Shown: one piece after another, positions 1-10,106 of the stretch
Layout of the letters: every line of letters starts with the position of its first letter
Numbering within the stretch: the first letter of the stretch is position 1
Position numbers and translations under genes: made by a program
The notes under the pieces: generated by a model
What the model was told of the DNA's origin: nothing
The model's database searches: none
What the model saw: only the letters and a program-made list of their open reading frames with translations
NCBI RefSeq assembly: GCF_024124765.2
Contig: NZ_JAMXSR020000002.1
Coordinates: forward strand, 395,001-459,000
Source: Sphingomonas sp. H160509
Lineage (GTDB): Bacteria; Pseudomonadota; Alphaproteobacteria; Sphingomonadales; Sphingomonadaceae
Length of the DNA: 64,000 nt
Direction: 5' to 3'

Positions 1-1224
1 GCGTCCATGTCTGCCATCGTGTTGAACAGGGCAGGTGTCACTCGCACGCAGGATCCTGCTGCAGGACCGTCACGGTGAACGGTGAAGATGCCGAACCGAT
101 CTAGCAAGGTCTTCGCGATCGCCACGTTATCCACCGAACTCGTCTTTCCAACGACGCGGAAGGCGGTGATGCCGCCATGGAGCATGGGGTCTTCAGGGGT
201 CAGTACCTCGATTCCAGGGATCGCGCGGGCCTGCGCGACCCATCGATCGCGGAGTGCGGCGAGACGGTTGGCGCGGCGCTTGCTGCCGATCTTCTCCTGA
301 AACGCCAGCGCGGCGGGCACTGTTAGCGGCGCGGCGAAATCTACCGTGCCGGTATGGATGCGCGCGTTTATGGTGTCGCGGTCGGTCGCAGGATTGGCGG
401 GATCCCGGTCGATCGCCGACAGCGCGGACCGTCGGATATGGATCGCGCCGACACCCAAGGGGCGCGCCCAGCCATTTGTGGCAATTGATCCCGACATAAT
501 CGCAGTCGAGATCGGCCAGTGTCATGTCGAGCTGGCACCAGCTGTGGGCCGCGTCGACGATCGTGGCGATTCCCCGCGCGCGAGCCATCGCCGCGATCTC
601 GCGCACCGGCAGGACTAGCCCGGTACGGTGGCTCAGATGGGTCAGCAGGATCAGCTTCAGCCGCGGATTGGCCTCCATCGCGGCGGCATAGGCGTCGATC
701 AGCGACTGGCGCGTCGCCGGTTGGGGTAAAGTGATCTTCACGACCGACACGCCGCGTCGTGACTTCAGGCTGTCCATGCACGCCTGCATGCTGTCGTAAT
801 CGAGATCCGCGTAGAGCACGGCGTCGCCAGGCGTCAGCGCATTGTATCCCAGGATCAGCGCCTTCAGCGCCTCGGTCGCGTTGCGCGTGAAAGCGACCTC
901 GTCCGCCGCGACTCGTAGCGTGGCGGCCAGCGCATCGCGTGCCGCCATCCAGTCCTTCACCATGCCGCGCCGGGTGTAATAGCTCGTGTCGCGGTTGACC
1001 CGTTCGAGATTGCTTTCATAGGCTTGAAGGACGGGGCGCGCCATCATGCCCCAATTGCCGTTTTCGAGATGGATCACCGCGCGCGTCGGGTCGTATTGCG
1101 CCGCCACCTCTTTCCAGAACGCCGTGTCGTCGGTCGCCGACGGGGATAGAGTCGCCCCCGCCGGAGCCGCCGTCATGGCGGCGGCTCCGGTCAAGAACAG
1201 CCGGCGATCGATCGGCGTCGTCAT
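1..1224 (-). CDS. Exported class V (PLP-dependent) aminotransferase, 3' end outside window
   Basis: Class V aminotransferase fold, close to the isopenicillin-N-epimerase/cysteine-desulfurase-like group; the substrate cannot be read from sequence. The N-terminus has a Tat-like RRLFLTG motif and an Ala-rich stretch, so the enzyme is probably periplasmic. The PLP lysine is visible in the NCHKWLGAPLG stretch, preceded by the conserved DAAHSWCQ segment. The frame breaks at the G run at 459-462 (coding strand GCGCCCCTTGG, one C too many). With one base removed, translation continues through RFGIFTVHRDG and RVTPALFNTM to position 1, where the gene is cut by the window edge. Its ATG overlaps the stop of the upstream TonB receptor (TGATG), so the two are co-translated. 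The receptor probably imports the substrate that this enzyme processes (inference). Confidence 0.85.
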
Positions 1225-3602
1225 CAGAAGCTCATTCCCACCCGTACGTAATATTGGCCGCCATCGGTATCGTATGGCGCATTGCGCGAATAGATCAGGC
1301 CGCGGACAGCTTGGTTGGTGGCTTCGGCGGGATAAGTGTTGGCGACGTTCTCCGCACCGACCCGCAGCGTGAAATGATCGTCGAACTTGTAGGCGGCCGA
1401 TACGTCGAATAGCGCGATGGAACCGAAGCGCTGGAACAGTTCGCCCGTCGCGTTGCCGGTGACGTCGGTCCAGGCGCCGTAATACCTCGCCCGTGCGAGC
1501 AGCGCGACGGGGCCGATATCGTAGCCGAGCGTTGCGGTTCCATTATGCTTGGGCAGCCGCTCCTCGAAGATCCGTCGCTGGGTTTCGTTGGGAATTGCGG
1601 CGCTCGTGCCGCTTCGCACTTTCGTCTGGTTGTAGTTGTAAGCCAGGCTCAAATTTGCACGGCCTGGCCCGACGCGGTGGCCATAGCCGATCACCGCATC
1701 GATGCCGCGCGTGCGGGTATCGAAGTCGTTCGTGAAGTAGCTGACCGCAGTGAAACGCTGCGGATTGGCGAAGCTGGCTGGCACCGCGAAGGTGCGGGAC
1801 TGGCTGAACCGGTTGTCGACGTCGATCTGGTAGATATCGACGCTGGCGGTCAGGCCGAAGCGGCTCTGGAAGGTCAGCCCGGCGGTTGCGGTCTTCGATG
1901 TTTCCGGCGTCAGGGGGCCGCGCCCAATGCCACCGCAAGCGGATCACTTGGTGACAGTCGGCCTTGGTTGAACACTTGTAGCGTGGTGGTGTCGAGCCCC
2001 TGCGTGGTCTGCGACGTGTTCAGCTGGGCAGGCGTGGGCGCGCGGAACCCAGTCGAATACGTGCCGCGTGCGGCAATGCCCTTGATCGGCTCGAACCGAG
2101 CTGAAAGCTTGTAATTGAAGGTGTCGCCGAATTCCGAAAAGTCTTCGTACCGGCCTGCCGCACCGAGCGTCACCATATCGATCGGCTGCCATTCGAGATC
2201 GAGATAGCCGGCGTAGCTGGTCTGGTCGAACGTACCGGCCAGGCTTGGGCTGAAACCCGGAAAGCCGTTAGAAGTGGGTGCGAGGCCGGACGCCGCGCCT
2301 GCACCGATCGCGTAGGATGCCGGATCGCCCGCCGACACCTGGTAGGTTTCGCGACGGCGTTCTGCACCGAACGCGACGTTGACCGGCGCCGCCGTGCCGA
2401 CTGGCAGGCGATAGACGAAATCGGCGTTCAGGTTGAACTCGCGCTGTTCGAGGCGGCCGAGATAGAAGCTGGTCGGGCTAGCAGGTCCGAGCGAGGCGTT
2501 GAGGCTCTCGTTCAGCGTATAGTCGATCCGGCTGCGGCCGAAGGCCGCGCTCAGATCATAGCTGAACCGGTCGCTCAGATCGCCGCGCAGACCGGTATCG
2601 CCCTGATAGTCACTATAGGTCGTGCCGAAACGCGGCGAGAAACCGACCGGATAGATGCTCTTGAACGAGAAGCCGGGAAAAACCGAACTCGCGCCATAGA
2701 CGCTGCTGGTGCCCGCGGGGTTGCGCCAGTTGAAGTCGGTCACGCCTTCGCCACTTTGCGCGGTGCCGAAGACGTAGAATTTGGCGGCATCGCTAAAGGC
2801 ATAGTTCGCGTCGAGCGCGCCGCGAATACGCTCCTCGTCGGGCTGGCCCCAGCGTTGCACTGGATTGGGCACGACCAAGGTAGGATTCGCCGCCTGGAAC
2901 GCGATCGCGTCGGGCCGCTGGCGCGTGCGTGAGGTCGCTTCGCTGTGGTCGTATTCGCCGGTGACGACGAGCGTGCCGCGGTCGCCGAGAGCGATGCCGC
3001 CGCGTGCGCCGGTCTGATACTCCTTGCCGTCGCCCTTATAATATTGGGAGAACTGGCCGAACGCATCCATCCCGGCGGTGTCGTCGAGGATGATGTTGAC
3101 CACCCCGGCGATCGCGTCTGAGCCATATTGTGCGGACGCGCCGTCGCGCAGCACCTCGATCCGCTTGATCGCGAGCGATGGGATGCCCGCCAGATCGGGC
3201 GCTTGCGCGCCCCGCGTGCCGAGCAGGGGCTGAACGGTGATATCGCTTGCCGTTGATCAGCACGAGCGTCTGATCCGCGGACAGACCGCGTAGGGTGGCG
3301 GGGCGTACGAAGGCTTGGCCGTCTGCTGCGGGCAGACGCTGGACGTTGAACGAGGGCAGCAGCTGCGCCAGTGTATCGGAGAGATCGCCCGATACGCTCG
3401 AGCGTACCGCGTCGCCGGACAGGACGTCGACGGGGGCGAGCGTATCGAACTGCGTGCGCGATCGGTCGCGCGTGCCGGTAACGACGATCTGGTTCTCGTC
3501 GTTCGGCTGGGACGCGTTCGCGGGAAGGTCCTGTGCGGTCTGAGCGAGTGCAGGCGTGCCTGCGAGCAGCGCGACGAGCGCGCTGCTGGTGATGAATTTC
3601 AT
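1224..3602 (-). CDS. TonB-dependent outer membrane receptor
   Basis: About 792 residues once two frameshifts are repaired. The start ATG at 3602 follows AGGGG and opens a signal peptide (MKFITSSALVALLAGTPALAQ). The TonB-box-like segment NQIVVTGTR is followed by a plug domain with LVLINGKR and SAQYGSDAIAGVVNIIL, then a beta-barrel ending in an aromatic residue (RVGMSF). Frame breaks: 3226-3229 (AGCCCCTGC, one C too many) and 1913-1917 (one base short, or two too many). The repaired reading gives the family-typical LGAAPLTPETSK. It overlaps the downstream aminotransferase gene by one base. The plug resembles receptors found beside amino acid or peptide enzymes in sphingomonads, but the ligand is unknown. 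Confidence 0.88.
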
Positions 3603-3897
3603 GATGCCCCTAGAGGTTGCCGGTTTGGTTCCACCGGTTCGAGGGGCAGCTAGCCCGTGCGTTTTTCGTGGTGATGACGGAACAGCGGCACTTCGATGAC
3701 ACTGCGCCGGAGCGAGGCACGGAGGATTTAAGGTAGATGAGAGGCTGAAGGTGGGGGGCGGGAAGGGCGCACGAACGTCCGGTTGCGGGTCTGCTAACTT
3801 CGCGCTGCCGGATGACGCCCTCCCAATAGCAAAGTCCCCGCCCCGGGGGCAGCGAGCGTCGCAAATTGGCCGCATTTCGTGTGCTAGCGGGTCGTGC

Positions 3898-4227
3898 ATG
3901 AACTATCTCATGCTCGCAATCGCGATCGTCTCCGAGGTTTGTGCTACGACTGCAATGAAGCAGTCGCAAGGTTTCACCCGCATGCCTTGGACCGTCGTTA
4001 CGGTCGTCGGCTACGGTATCGCCTTCTACTTCCTCTCACTGACCCTCCGTACGATCCCGACGGGCGTTGCATACGCTATTTGGTCGGGCGTCGGTATTGT
4101 TCTTATCTCGACGGCTGCATGGGCATTCCAGGGTCAAAAGCTCGATACCGCTGCTATCATTGGCATGGGCCTGATCGTCGCCGGTGTCGTTGTCATGAAC
4201 GTTTTTTCGAACGCGTCGGGCCACTGA
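3898..4227 (+). CDS. Small multidrug resistance (SMR) family efflux protein
   Basis: A 109-residue inner membrane protein with four hydrophobic helices, the usual SMR length. The essential membrane glutamate of the family (E14 in EmrE) is present at residue 13 in AIVSEVCATTAMK. The conserved GVAYAIWSGVG motif and the WAFQGQ and IGMGLIVAGVVVMN segments follow. SMR dimers exchange protons for cationic drugs or guanidinium compounds. Which group this belongs to (EmrE/QacE type or Gdx type) cannot be settled; the GVAYAIWSG motif is shared by both. The gene stands alone, divergent from the TonB receptor at 3602, with 295 bp between them that must hold both promoters. The following 4228-4609 (382 bp) contains no gene I can support. 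Confidence 0.9.
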   Translation: MNYLMLAIAIVSEVCATTAMKQSQGFTRMPWTVVTVVGYGIAFYFLSLTLRTIPTGVAYAIWSGVGIVLISTAAWAFQGQKLDTAAIIGMGLIVAGVVVMNVFSNASGH

Positions 4228-4609
4228 GGCGGGCTGCGGCTTTCGTCTCGTTTTCAGCCCTGGCGCCAGTTGATTTGGCTGCCGCAAGCTGCGGTCCAAC
4301 CAAAAGACGAATTTGCCGAGACGTAAAGGGCGTTCGGGAGGCCGAGTATCGGTCTGGCGAGTACAAATTGATACCGCCGCGAATATCACCGCGCGACCGC
4401 CTCCGCACCTCTGGAAGGGCGTGAGCACCCCGGCGGTTTGGATGAGGCCGTCTACTGCGACAGATGCGTTTCCGGAACGGCTGCGAATAGCTTTGCCCCC
4501 CGATAGCGTCGAGTGCGCAAAGACCGAGCGTGCAACTATCGGGGAACCAGCGAACCTATCACAGGTTGCCCTGGGTACGAGGCGTCGCGATTTTGCGGGA
4601 AGGTATCGG

Positions 4610-6070
4610 GTGGCACAGGAAGTTGAACTGAAGTTGGTATTGGACGCCGCGGCGGCCGATGCCTTTGCAGGGGGTGACCTGTTCGATGTCCCGGCGAGTA
4701 CGCGGCAAATGCGCGCGGTCTATTTCGACACGCCCCACCTAGCGCTTTCGCAAGGTGGCGTCTCGTTGCGCATCCGCCAGTCCGGCGACACGCTGACACA
4801 GACGATCAAGGTCGCGGACGCCAAGGCGGCGGGTCTCTTCGCGCGGTCCGAATGGGAAATCGAGGTGGCCGATATGCATCCGGTCGTTGACGACCGGACG
4901 CCCATTCCCACGCTGCTCGGCGACGAGGCAGGCACCGTCACTCCGATCTTCACGGTCGCGGTCGAGCGCCTGACTTGGATGGTCGATTGCGGCGAGGCGT
5001 CGATCGAACTGGTGTTGGATCGTGGGTACGTCGCCGCGGGTGACCGCCAGTCGCCGGTCTGCGAGATCGAGCTGGAGTTGAAGCGGGGAGAGCCCGCCGC
5101 CTTGTTTGCGCTGGCCAAGACGATAGCGGCGGAGTTTCCGGTTCGCCTGGGCGTCGTGACCAAGTCCGAGCGCGGCTACGACCTGCTTCGTCCCGCATCC
5201 AAGGCGTTCAAGGCGGAGAAGGTCGCGTTGAACCGGACTGCATCCGCAGCGGACGCTTTCAAGGCAGTCGTGAGCTCGTGCATACGTCAGTACCGCCTGA
5301 ACGAAACTGTTCTGCTCGACCAAGCCGACGCCGAGGCACTGCATCAGGCGCGCGTGTCGTTGCGTCGGCTGCGGTCTGCATTGTCGATCTTCAAGTCGTT
5401 GCTCGACGGCGACGAAGTGCCGCATTTCCAAAGCGAATTGCGCTGGCTGAGCTCGTTGCTGGGCGAAGCGCGCGACTTAGACGTGTTGCTGGCGAAGGCG
5501 AAGCCCGGCGTCGCGCTGTTTCAGGAACTCGAGCGGGCCCGCAATGCTGCCTATGCTACGGTCGGCACCGCGTTGGGCTCGGACCGGGTTCGCGCGTTGA
5601 TGCTCGATCTGACGGAGTGGCTGGTATGCGGGGCATGGCGCACCGCGCCGTCAATGCGCGATGCTCGGGACGCGCCGGCAAGGCAGTTCGCGGCGGAGAC
5701 TCTTCACGCGCTGAGGCGGCGCGTCCGCAAGCGTGGTAAGTCCCTTGCCTCCCAGACGGACGAGGAGCGGCATGAAGTCCGCAAGGCCGGCAAACGGCTA
5801 CGCTATGGCGCGGAGTTTCTCGGTTCTCTCTTCCCGAGCAAGAAGCGTGCACGTCGCTACGGGAAGTTCGTTAAATCACTGGAGAAGCTGCAGGATCAGC
5901 TCGGCGCGCTGAACGATATGGCGACGGCGCCATCGGTTCTGGACCGGCTGGGCCTGGGGGACGATCCCGATGCCAAAAGACTGTTGGCGCATCGGAAAAA
6001 ATCGAAGATCATCGATGCCGCGGCTGGAGCGTACGCCGATCTTCTCGATCGCAAGACTTTCTGGGGTTAG
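4610..6070 (+). CDS. CYTH and CHAD domain protein (inorganic triphosphatase type)
   Basis: An N-terminal CYTH domain (residues about 1-200) carries the metal- and triphosphate-binding ExExK motif right at the start (EVELK). It is followed by a CHAD domain (about 220-480) with the conserved His/Arg-rich helices LHQARVSLRRLRSALSIFK and HEVRKAGKRLRYGAEFL. CYTH enzymes hydrolyse triphosphate, and CHAD domains bind polyphosphate, so a cytoplasmic role in polyphosphate metabolism is likely. I chose the GTG at 4610 because GGGAAGG lies six bases upstream and the ExExK motif normally sits at residues 4-8. The open frame runs further upstream to 4313, but that part has no domain similarity. The gene is monocistronic and followed by a terminator-like hairpin. 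Confidence 0.88.
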   Translation: MAQEVELKLVLDAAAADAFAGGDLFDVPASTRQMRAVYFDTPHLALSQGGVSLRIRQSGDTLTQTIKVADAKAAGLFARSEWEIEVADMHPVVDDRTPIPTLLGDEAGTVTPIFTVAVERLTWMVDCGEASIELVLDRGYVAAGDRQSPVCEIELELKRGEPAALFALAKTIAAEFPVRLGVVTKSERGYDLLRPASKAFKAEKVALNRTASAADAFKAVVSSCIRQYRLNETVLLDQADAEALHQARVSLRRLRSALSIFKSLLDGDEVPHFQSELRWLSSLLGEARDLDVLLAKAKPGVALFQELERARNAAYATVGTALGSDRVRALMLDLTEWLVCGAWRTAPSMRDARDAPARQFAAETLHALRRRVRKRGKSLASQTDEERHEVRKAGKRLRYGAEFLGSLFPSKKRARRYGKFVKSLEKLQDQLGALNDMATAPSVLDRLGLGDDPDAKRLLAHRKKSKIIDAAAGAYADLLDRKTFWG

Positions 6071-6089
6071 GGCGGGAGGATAAGCGCCC

Positions 6090-6125
6090 GGTCGACCGAT
6101 CGAGCGTGGGCCCGATCGGTTGATC
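6090..6125 (+). terminator. Probable terminator hairpin after the CYTH-CHAD gene
   Basis: Inverted repeat ACCGATCG (6095-6102) and CGATCGGT (6113-6120). It extends to about 13 bp if two wobble positions are allowed, with a 10-base loop, and starts about 20 bases after the stop at 6070. There is no clear T tract, so intrinsic termination is only probable. Confidence 0.45.
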
Positions 6126-6281
6126 ACCCCTAGTAAGTCCAATGAAAGGCAGCACCGGTCAGGCCGTTCGACATAGCTGCCAGCGTAGGGTTAGATTGTC
6201 GTGCATCTGCGAAGATGCCGTTGCCTTCCACTACACGCTGCTTCGAGGGTGTCCTAGAGTCCCTTGGACGAGGGGGCGGAA

Positions 6282-6974
6282 ATGCTGCGACAATTTGGCA
6301 AAGAAATATGGACGGCGGACGGGCCAAGTGTTTCCGTCGCTGGCGTCGTCTTTCCGACGCGGACGATCGTTATACGGCTGTCCGATGGCTCTTTATTCGT
6401 TTGGTCGCCCATAGCACTATCCAGTGAACTTAAAATCGCGATTAATTGCCTTGGGCCGGTGCGTCACATCGTCGCTCCGAACACGTTGCATCATATGTTC
6501 GTTGGCGAGTGGCAAAGCGCATACCCGGCAGCAAAGTCATATGCCGTGCCGGCGTTGCGCGCCAAACGGCCGGACTTGAAGTGGGATCATGACCTTAAGG
6601 ACGCACCTGCCAAGGAATGGTCGGGTGAGCTTGATCAGATCATGGTGGAGGGAAACAGTATCACGACGGAAGTCGTCTTCTTCCACCGCCAAAGCCGAAC
6701 GGCGATCTTCACCGACCTGATCCAGCACTTTGAGCCCGGTTGGTTCAGAGGATGGCGATCCATCGTTGCAAAGCTCGATTTGCTTACCGCGACCAGGCCA
6801 ACCGTTCCCCGGAAATTCCGAATGTCGTTTCGCAATCAGCAGATCGCGCGAACTTCGGTGCAACGCATTATAGCATGGCCGACTTTGGGAGTACTGACAG
6901 CCCATGGTGCACCGATTACGCATGACGGTCGCGACGCGATTACCCATGCTTTTCTGTGGTTGCTCCGAAAATAA
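6282..6974 (+). CDS. DUF4336 domain protein
   Basis: A 230-residue cytoplasmic protein of the DUF4336 family, which is related to metallo-beta-lactamase-fold hydrolases; no reaction is established. Family signs include GKEIWTADGPSVSVAGVVFPTR near the N-terminus, the HIVAPNTLHHMFVGEW segment (histidines where MBL-fold proteins bind metal), VVFFHRQSRTAIFTDLI, and a C-terminal TAHGAPI. The ATG at 6282 has AGGGGGCGGAA directly upstream; the earlier TTG at 6264 lacks this. A paralogue lies at the right edge of the window (63674-64000). The gene is followed after four bases by the alpha/beta-hydrolase pseudogene. Confidence 0.75.
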   Translation: MLRQFGKEIWTADGPSVSVAGVVFPTRTIVIRLSDGSLFVWSPIALSSELKIAINCLGPVRHIVAPNTLHHMFVGEWQSAYPAAKSYAVPALRAKRPDLKWDHDLKDAPAKEWSGELDQIMVEGNSITTEVVFFHRQSRTAIFTDLIQHFEPGWFRGWRSIVAKLDLLTATRPTVPRKFRMSFRNQQIARTSVQRIIAWPTLGVLTAHGAPITHDGRDAITHAFLWLLRK

Positions 6975-6977
6975 CGC

Positions 6978-7634
6978 GTGTTCACGATCCCGGTCCCTGC
7001 AAACACGCTTGGCCCTGACGCCTGTCATAGCAAATACGGCGAAGTAATCGTCCCGATTGCAGGACTTGGCACCCAGATGATCCGCTAGACCACCCCGTTC
7101 TGCGCCGAACTCGTGGCCCTCGGCTACCGGGTGGTGCGCTTCGATAATCGGGACGCCGGTTATTCACCGCATCTCGACTCGCACCCGGCCGTGGATTTCG
7201 GCGCGCTGGTTGCAGCGCTTCAGGCGGGGCAACGACCCGAGGTGCCGTAGACGCTCTACGACATGGCGGCGGACGCGATCGGACTGATGGACGCGCTGGG
7301 GATCGGGCGAGCTCACATCGTCGGACGGTCTACGGGCGGCATGATCGCTCAGATCATGGCCAGCGAACACAAAGATCGCGTCCTATCGCTCACTTCGATC
7401 ATGTCGAGCACGGGCAATCCAGCACTCCCGCAGGCTGCGCCGGATGCCATGGCGATGATGATACAGCCGATGCCCGATCCTTCCTCCGATCGACCCGGCT
7501 TCCTGTCGCGAAGTTCAGCCTTCGCCAGACGCATCGCCGGCACAGGCTACGCTTTCGACGAGGGCGCTCACCATGCGCTGGTTTTGGAAGAGCTCGACCG
7601 TGGTTATGATCCCGCCGGACAGACCGTGCGCTGA
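6978..7634 (+). pseudogene. Alpha/beta hydrolase pseudogene with two in-frame amber codons
   Basis: In one frame from the GTG at 6978 the sequence reads VIVPIAGLGTQMIR-stop, FCAELVALGYRVVRFDNRDAG, then a second stop, then DMAADAIGLMDALGI and the nucleophile elbow GRSTGGMIAQIMA. TAG at 7086-7088 stands where the family has Trp, and TAG at 7248-7250 where it has Tyr. The frame ends at 7634, soon after the GYDPAGQT segment, so roughly the last third of the hydrolase (with the catalytic Asp and His) is missing. Point stops plus truncation are not the homopolymer errors seen elsewhere in the window, so this is real decay. The parent enzyme resembles the exported or cytoplasmic alpha/beta hydrolases with a GLGTQM oxyanion motif. 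Confidence 0.8.
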
Positions 7635-7773
7635 TCTTTCATCTCGTTAGCCCCGAGCGGGAAAGCCGAGCGGCAAACTTCGTTATACTACAAGAATGGA
7701 TTGGCGTCCGAGTTAAGTTGCGTCGAGCCTTCCCTGTGGAGAGCATGACGACCAGTGTGACGGTGAATGGCTT

Positions 7774-9800
7774 TCAATCAGCCAGGACTTGGCTGGATTG
7801 AGCTTGGCTGATGATCCTGTCTGCGTCCTCGTCGCGGAGCCAACCGGCGGCGCGCTGTCGCGCCGCGGCCGCGCGGACTTTCGCGACGAAACCGGCGTGA
7901 TCGCCGTAACGCTCTGCGAGGGACAAGCGAGGATCCCCGACCGCCATCCGCTCGGCCCGCGTCTTGGCGAACGGTATGAATCCCCCGAAGAATCCGCATC
8001 CGCCGCCTTTGCCGAACCCAGCGGACTGAACGTTCCAACCTAGATAGGTCCCGATCGGCACCTGTAGCTGGACGGAGGGCACGCCGGCGGTCTCGTTACC
8101 GTCCGCATCGACCCGGGGGACGCGCGACGGTACCGTCCCGCGGATCGCCGGTGGCTGGCGCGTGATTGCGCCGCTCACGTCGCGATAGCGAAATCCTTCC
8201 CCCATGTCGTAGTCGAGAAAGGCGTTCAGCTTGCCATCTGGCCTGGGTGCTCCGGGCCAGGATGGAAATCCGATCGCCGCCGCGTTCGCCTCGACGAGAT
8301 CGCCCGCGGCCAATGTCGGGTATCGGCTGGGGGGCGGGGTGGTGCCGTCGCGCACCCAGGCGACCAGCATCATTTGGGCCGCACGCAGGCTGTCCATCGA
8401 AGGGTTTGGATTGCCCGGTAATGCGCAGATTGGTAACTTGGGATCGCCACCGACCGGAAAGCCCCCGGTCCAGGATCCGCCATGCGTGGTCGCCGGGAAG
8501 TAATAGCGTCGAACGCTGGCCGGCAGCGGGAGATCGGTCGACGCGGCGGTGCCGATCAACCCTGGTGACATGCGCAATCCCCAGAACTCGGCCGAGCCGA
8601 ACGTCTCGATCACCTTGGGGCAGGTCTTGGTCGCGGTGCAGCGGTCGAGCAGGCTGCTGACGCCTCGGCCTCGGGCGACATCATCGTACCGGCCCCACCA
8701 CAGCGTTCCCTCGCTCCCCGGCTCGTACAGCGTCGCGGCACCGCCAGGCACGGCGAAGCGCAGGTTCAACGGGACCTGGCGAGCGGCGATGTTGGGATTG
8801 ACCCCGTCGAACACGCGGCGCCCATTCTCATCCGCGTTGAAGCCCAGATTGACGAAGCTCTTCAGGAAATTGCCGGATTGCGAGGTACCGCTGGCCACCG
8901 TCCAGCGAATGCGTCCGGCCGGGTTGGCGTTGCCCGTATCGTCCGACTTGCCACTGCGGAGATATGGCGACAAGGTCACGGGTCGCGGCAAAACCGATCC
9001 CCTGGACGAGTGGATCCTTGCCCTCGTAGATCAGCGTATAGGCGTAGGCAGGGGTCGAACCCGCCTCGCAGGCAAAGTTTCGCCGGGTCGGGCTTGCCTG
9101 GGAACGGCGTCGTCGCACAATCGGCAAAGGCCCAGTCCCCGGGCTTCACGTCCACGGGCGGTGCCAGATCGGCGGTTTGGCGGAACAGCCGTGCCTTCGT
9201 CGTATCGAGTGTCACGGGCACTGGCCGCGCAGTCGGTTTGCCGATGCTGCCGGTGATCGCGATCGACCGCGCACCGGCAGGCATATCGGTGAAGCGGGCC
9301 AGGACGGGGCCTGTCAGCGGCTTTCCGTTCTTGCCGTGAGCGACCGGGACACTGGCGGTCTGGACATCCGGCCCGGGCGGAAGGTCGCCTTGCCAACCAC
9401 TGATGACCCGGACGTATCCGTCTGCATCCGCACCGATCAGCGAACCGCCGCGATTGGGTACGTCGTAGAACAATACGCCAGTGGCGCGCGATCGATCGAC
9501 GGGTCTGGCGATCGCGAACGTCGCCGAATACTGGACGCGTTCCTTCGCATCGTGGGGCGCACCGTCGATATCGGTAATGACGTGATTGTGTGCGTCCGCA
9601 GGATCGAGCGTACCGAAGAACCGACCACGTACGATCTCATACGGTATCGGCAGCGTCGAGGTAGGCGCGGTGCCGACCGGTGCGGGCGTGATGCTGTCGA
9701 CCTGTATCCGCACCAAGCGCGCAGGGGCAGGGATCGCCAGTGCGCCGAGCGCGGACGTTGCCAGAAGCACAAATAACTGGCGCATTCGCGTCTCTTTCAT
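7774..9800 (-). CDS. Large exported alpha/beta-hydrolase domain protein
   Basis: About 674 residues after repair. The signal peptide (MRQLFVLLATSALGALAIPAPA) indicates export. The body matches the large alpha/beta-hydrolase domain family (Abhydrolase_10-like), with TVASGTSQSGNFLKSF containing the Ser nucleophile elbow. Frame breaks: 9051-9054 (GACCCCTGCC, one C too many) and about 8961-8966 (GCC[A]TATCTC, one A too many). The repaired join is FDPAYAYTLIYEGKDPLVQGIGFAATRDLVAYLRSGKSDD. The ATG at 9800 overlaps the upstream gene's stop (ATGA); an internal ATG at 9785 is an alternative. As the last gene of the CitMHS-AtuA operon it may hydrolyse an ester or lactone to release the acid that the operon imports (inference). 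Confidence 0.72.
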
Positions 9801-10105
9801 TGAGTATCGATTGCGAGGTCGAGCAGCTGTGCGCCGAGCGTCTTGCCGTGCGCGTCGAGTGCCAGCGACCGTGTGACGCCCCCACGCAGCGCACCCTCGA
9901 GCACGAAGTTGAGCGCACCGAGGCCGGGCAATCCGAACCGCGTGATCCGGCGCACCGAAAGGTCGGCCAGGTGCGCGACGACGCGCTCTTCGGTCACTGC
10001 GCTGGCCAACAGCGCGAAGTCTTCGCTGCGATAGGCGATGACTGCAATCTGGGAAATGTCGCCTTTGTCGCCGGTGCGAACATGGGCGAGGTCGCGCAGG
10101 ATCAT
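9797..10105 (-). CDS. AtuA-like ferredoxin-fold small protein
   Basis: A 102-residue protein that matches the domain often found fused to, or encoded next to, AtuA. The diagnostic motif AHVRTGDKGDISQIAVIAY is at residues 6-24. It starts one base after the AtuA stop (TGACATG) and its own stop overlaps the next gene. Separate reading frames for AtuA and this domain are common in the family; the two chains probably form one complex. No catalytic residues are recognised. Confidence 0.75.
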   Translation of the reverse strand: MILRDLAHVRTGDKGDISQIAVIAYRSEDFALLASAVTEERVVAHLADLSVRRITRFGLPGLGALNFVLEGALRGGVTRSLALDAHGKTLGAQLLDLAIDTQ

Positions 10106-10106
10106 G

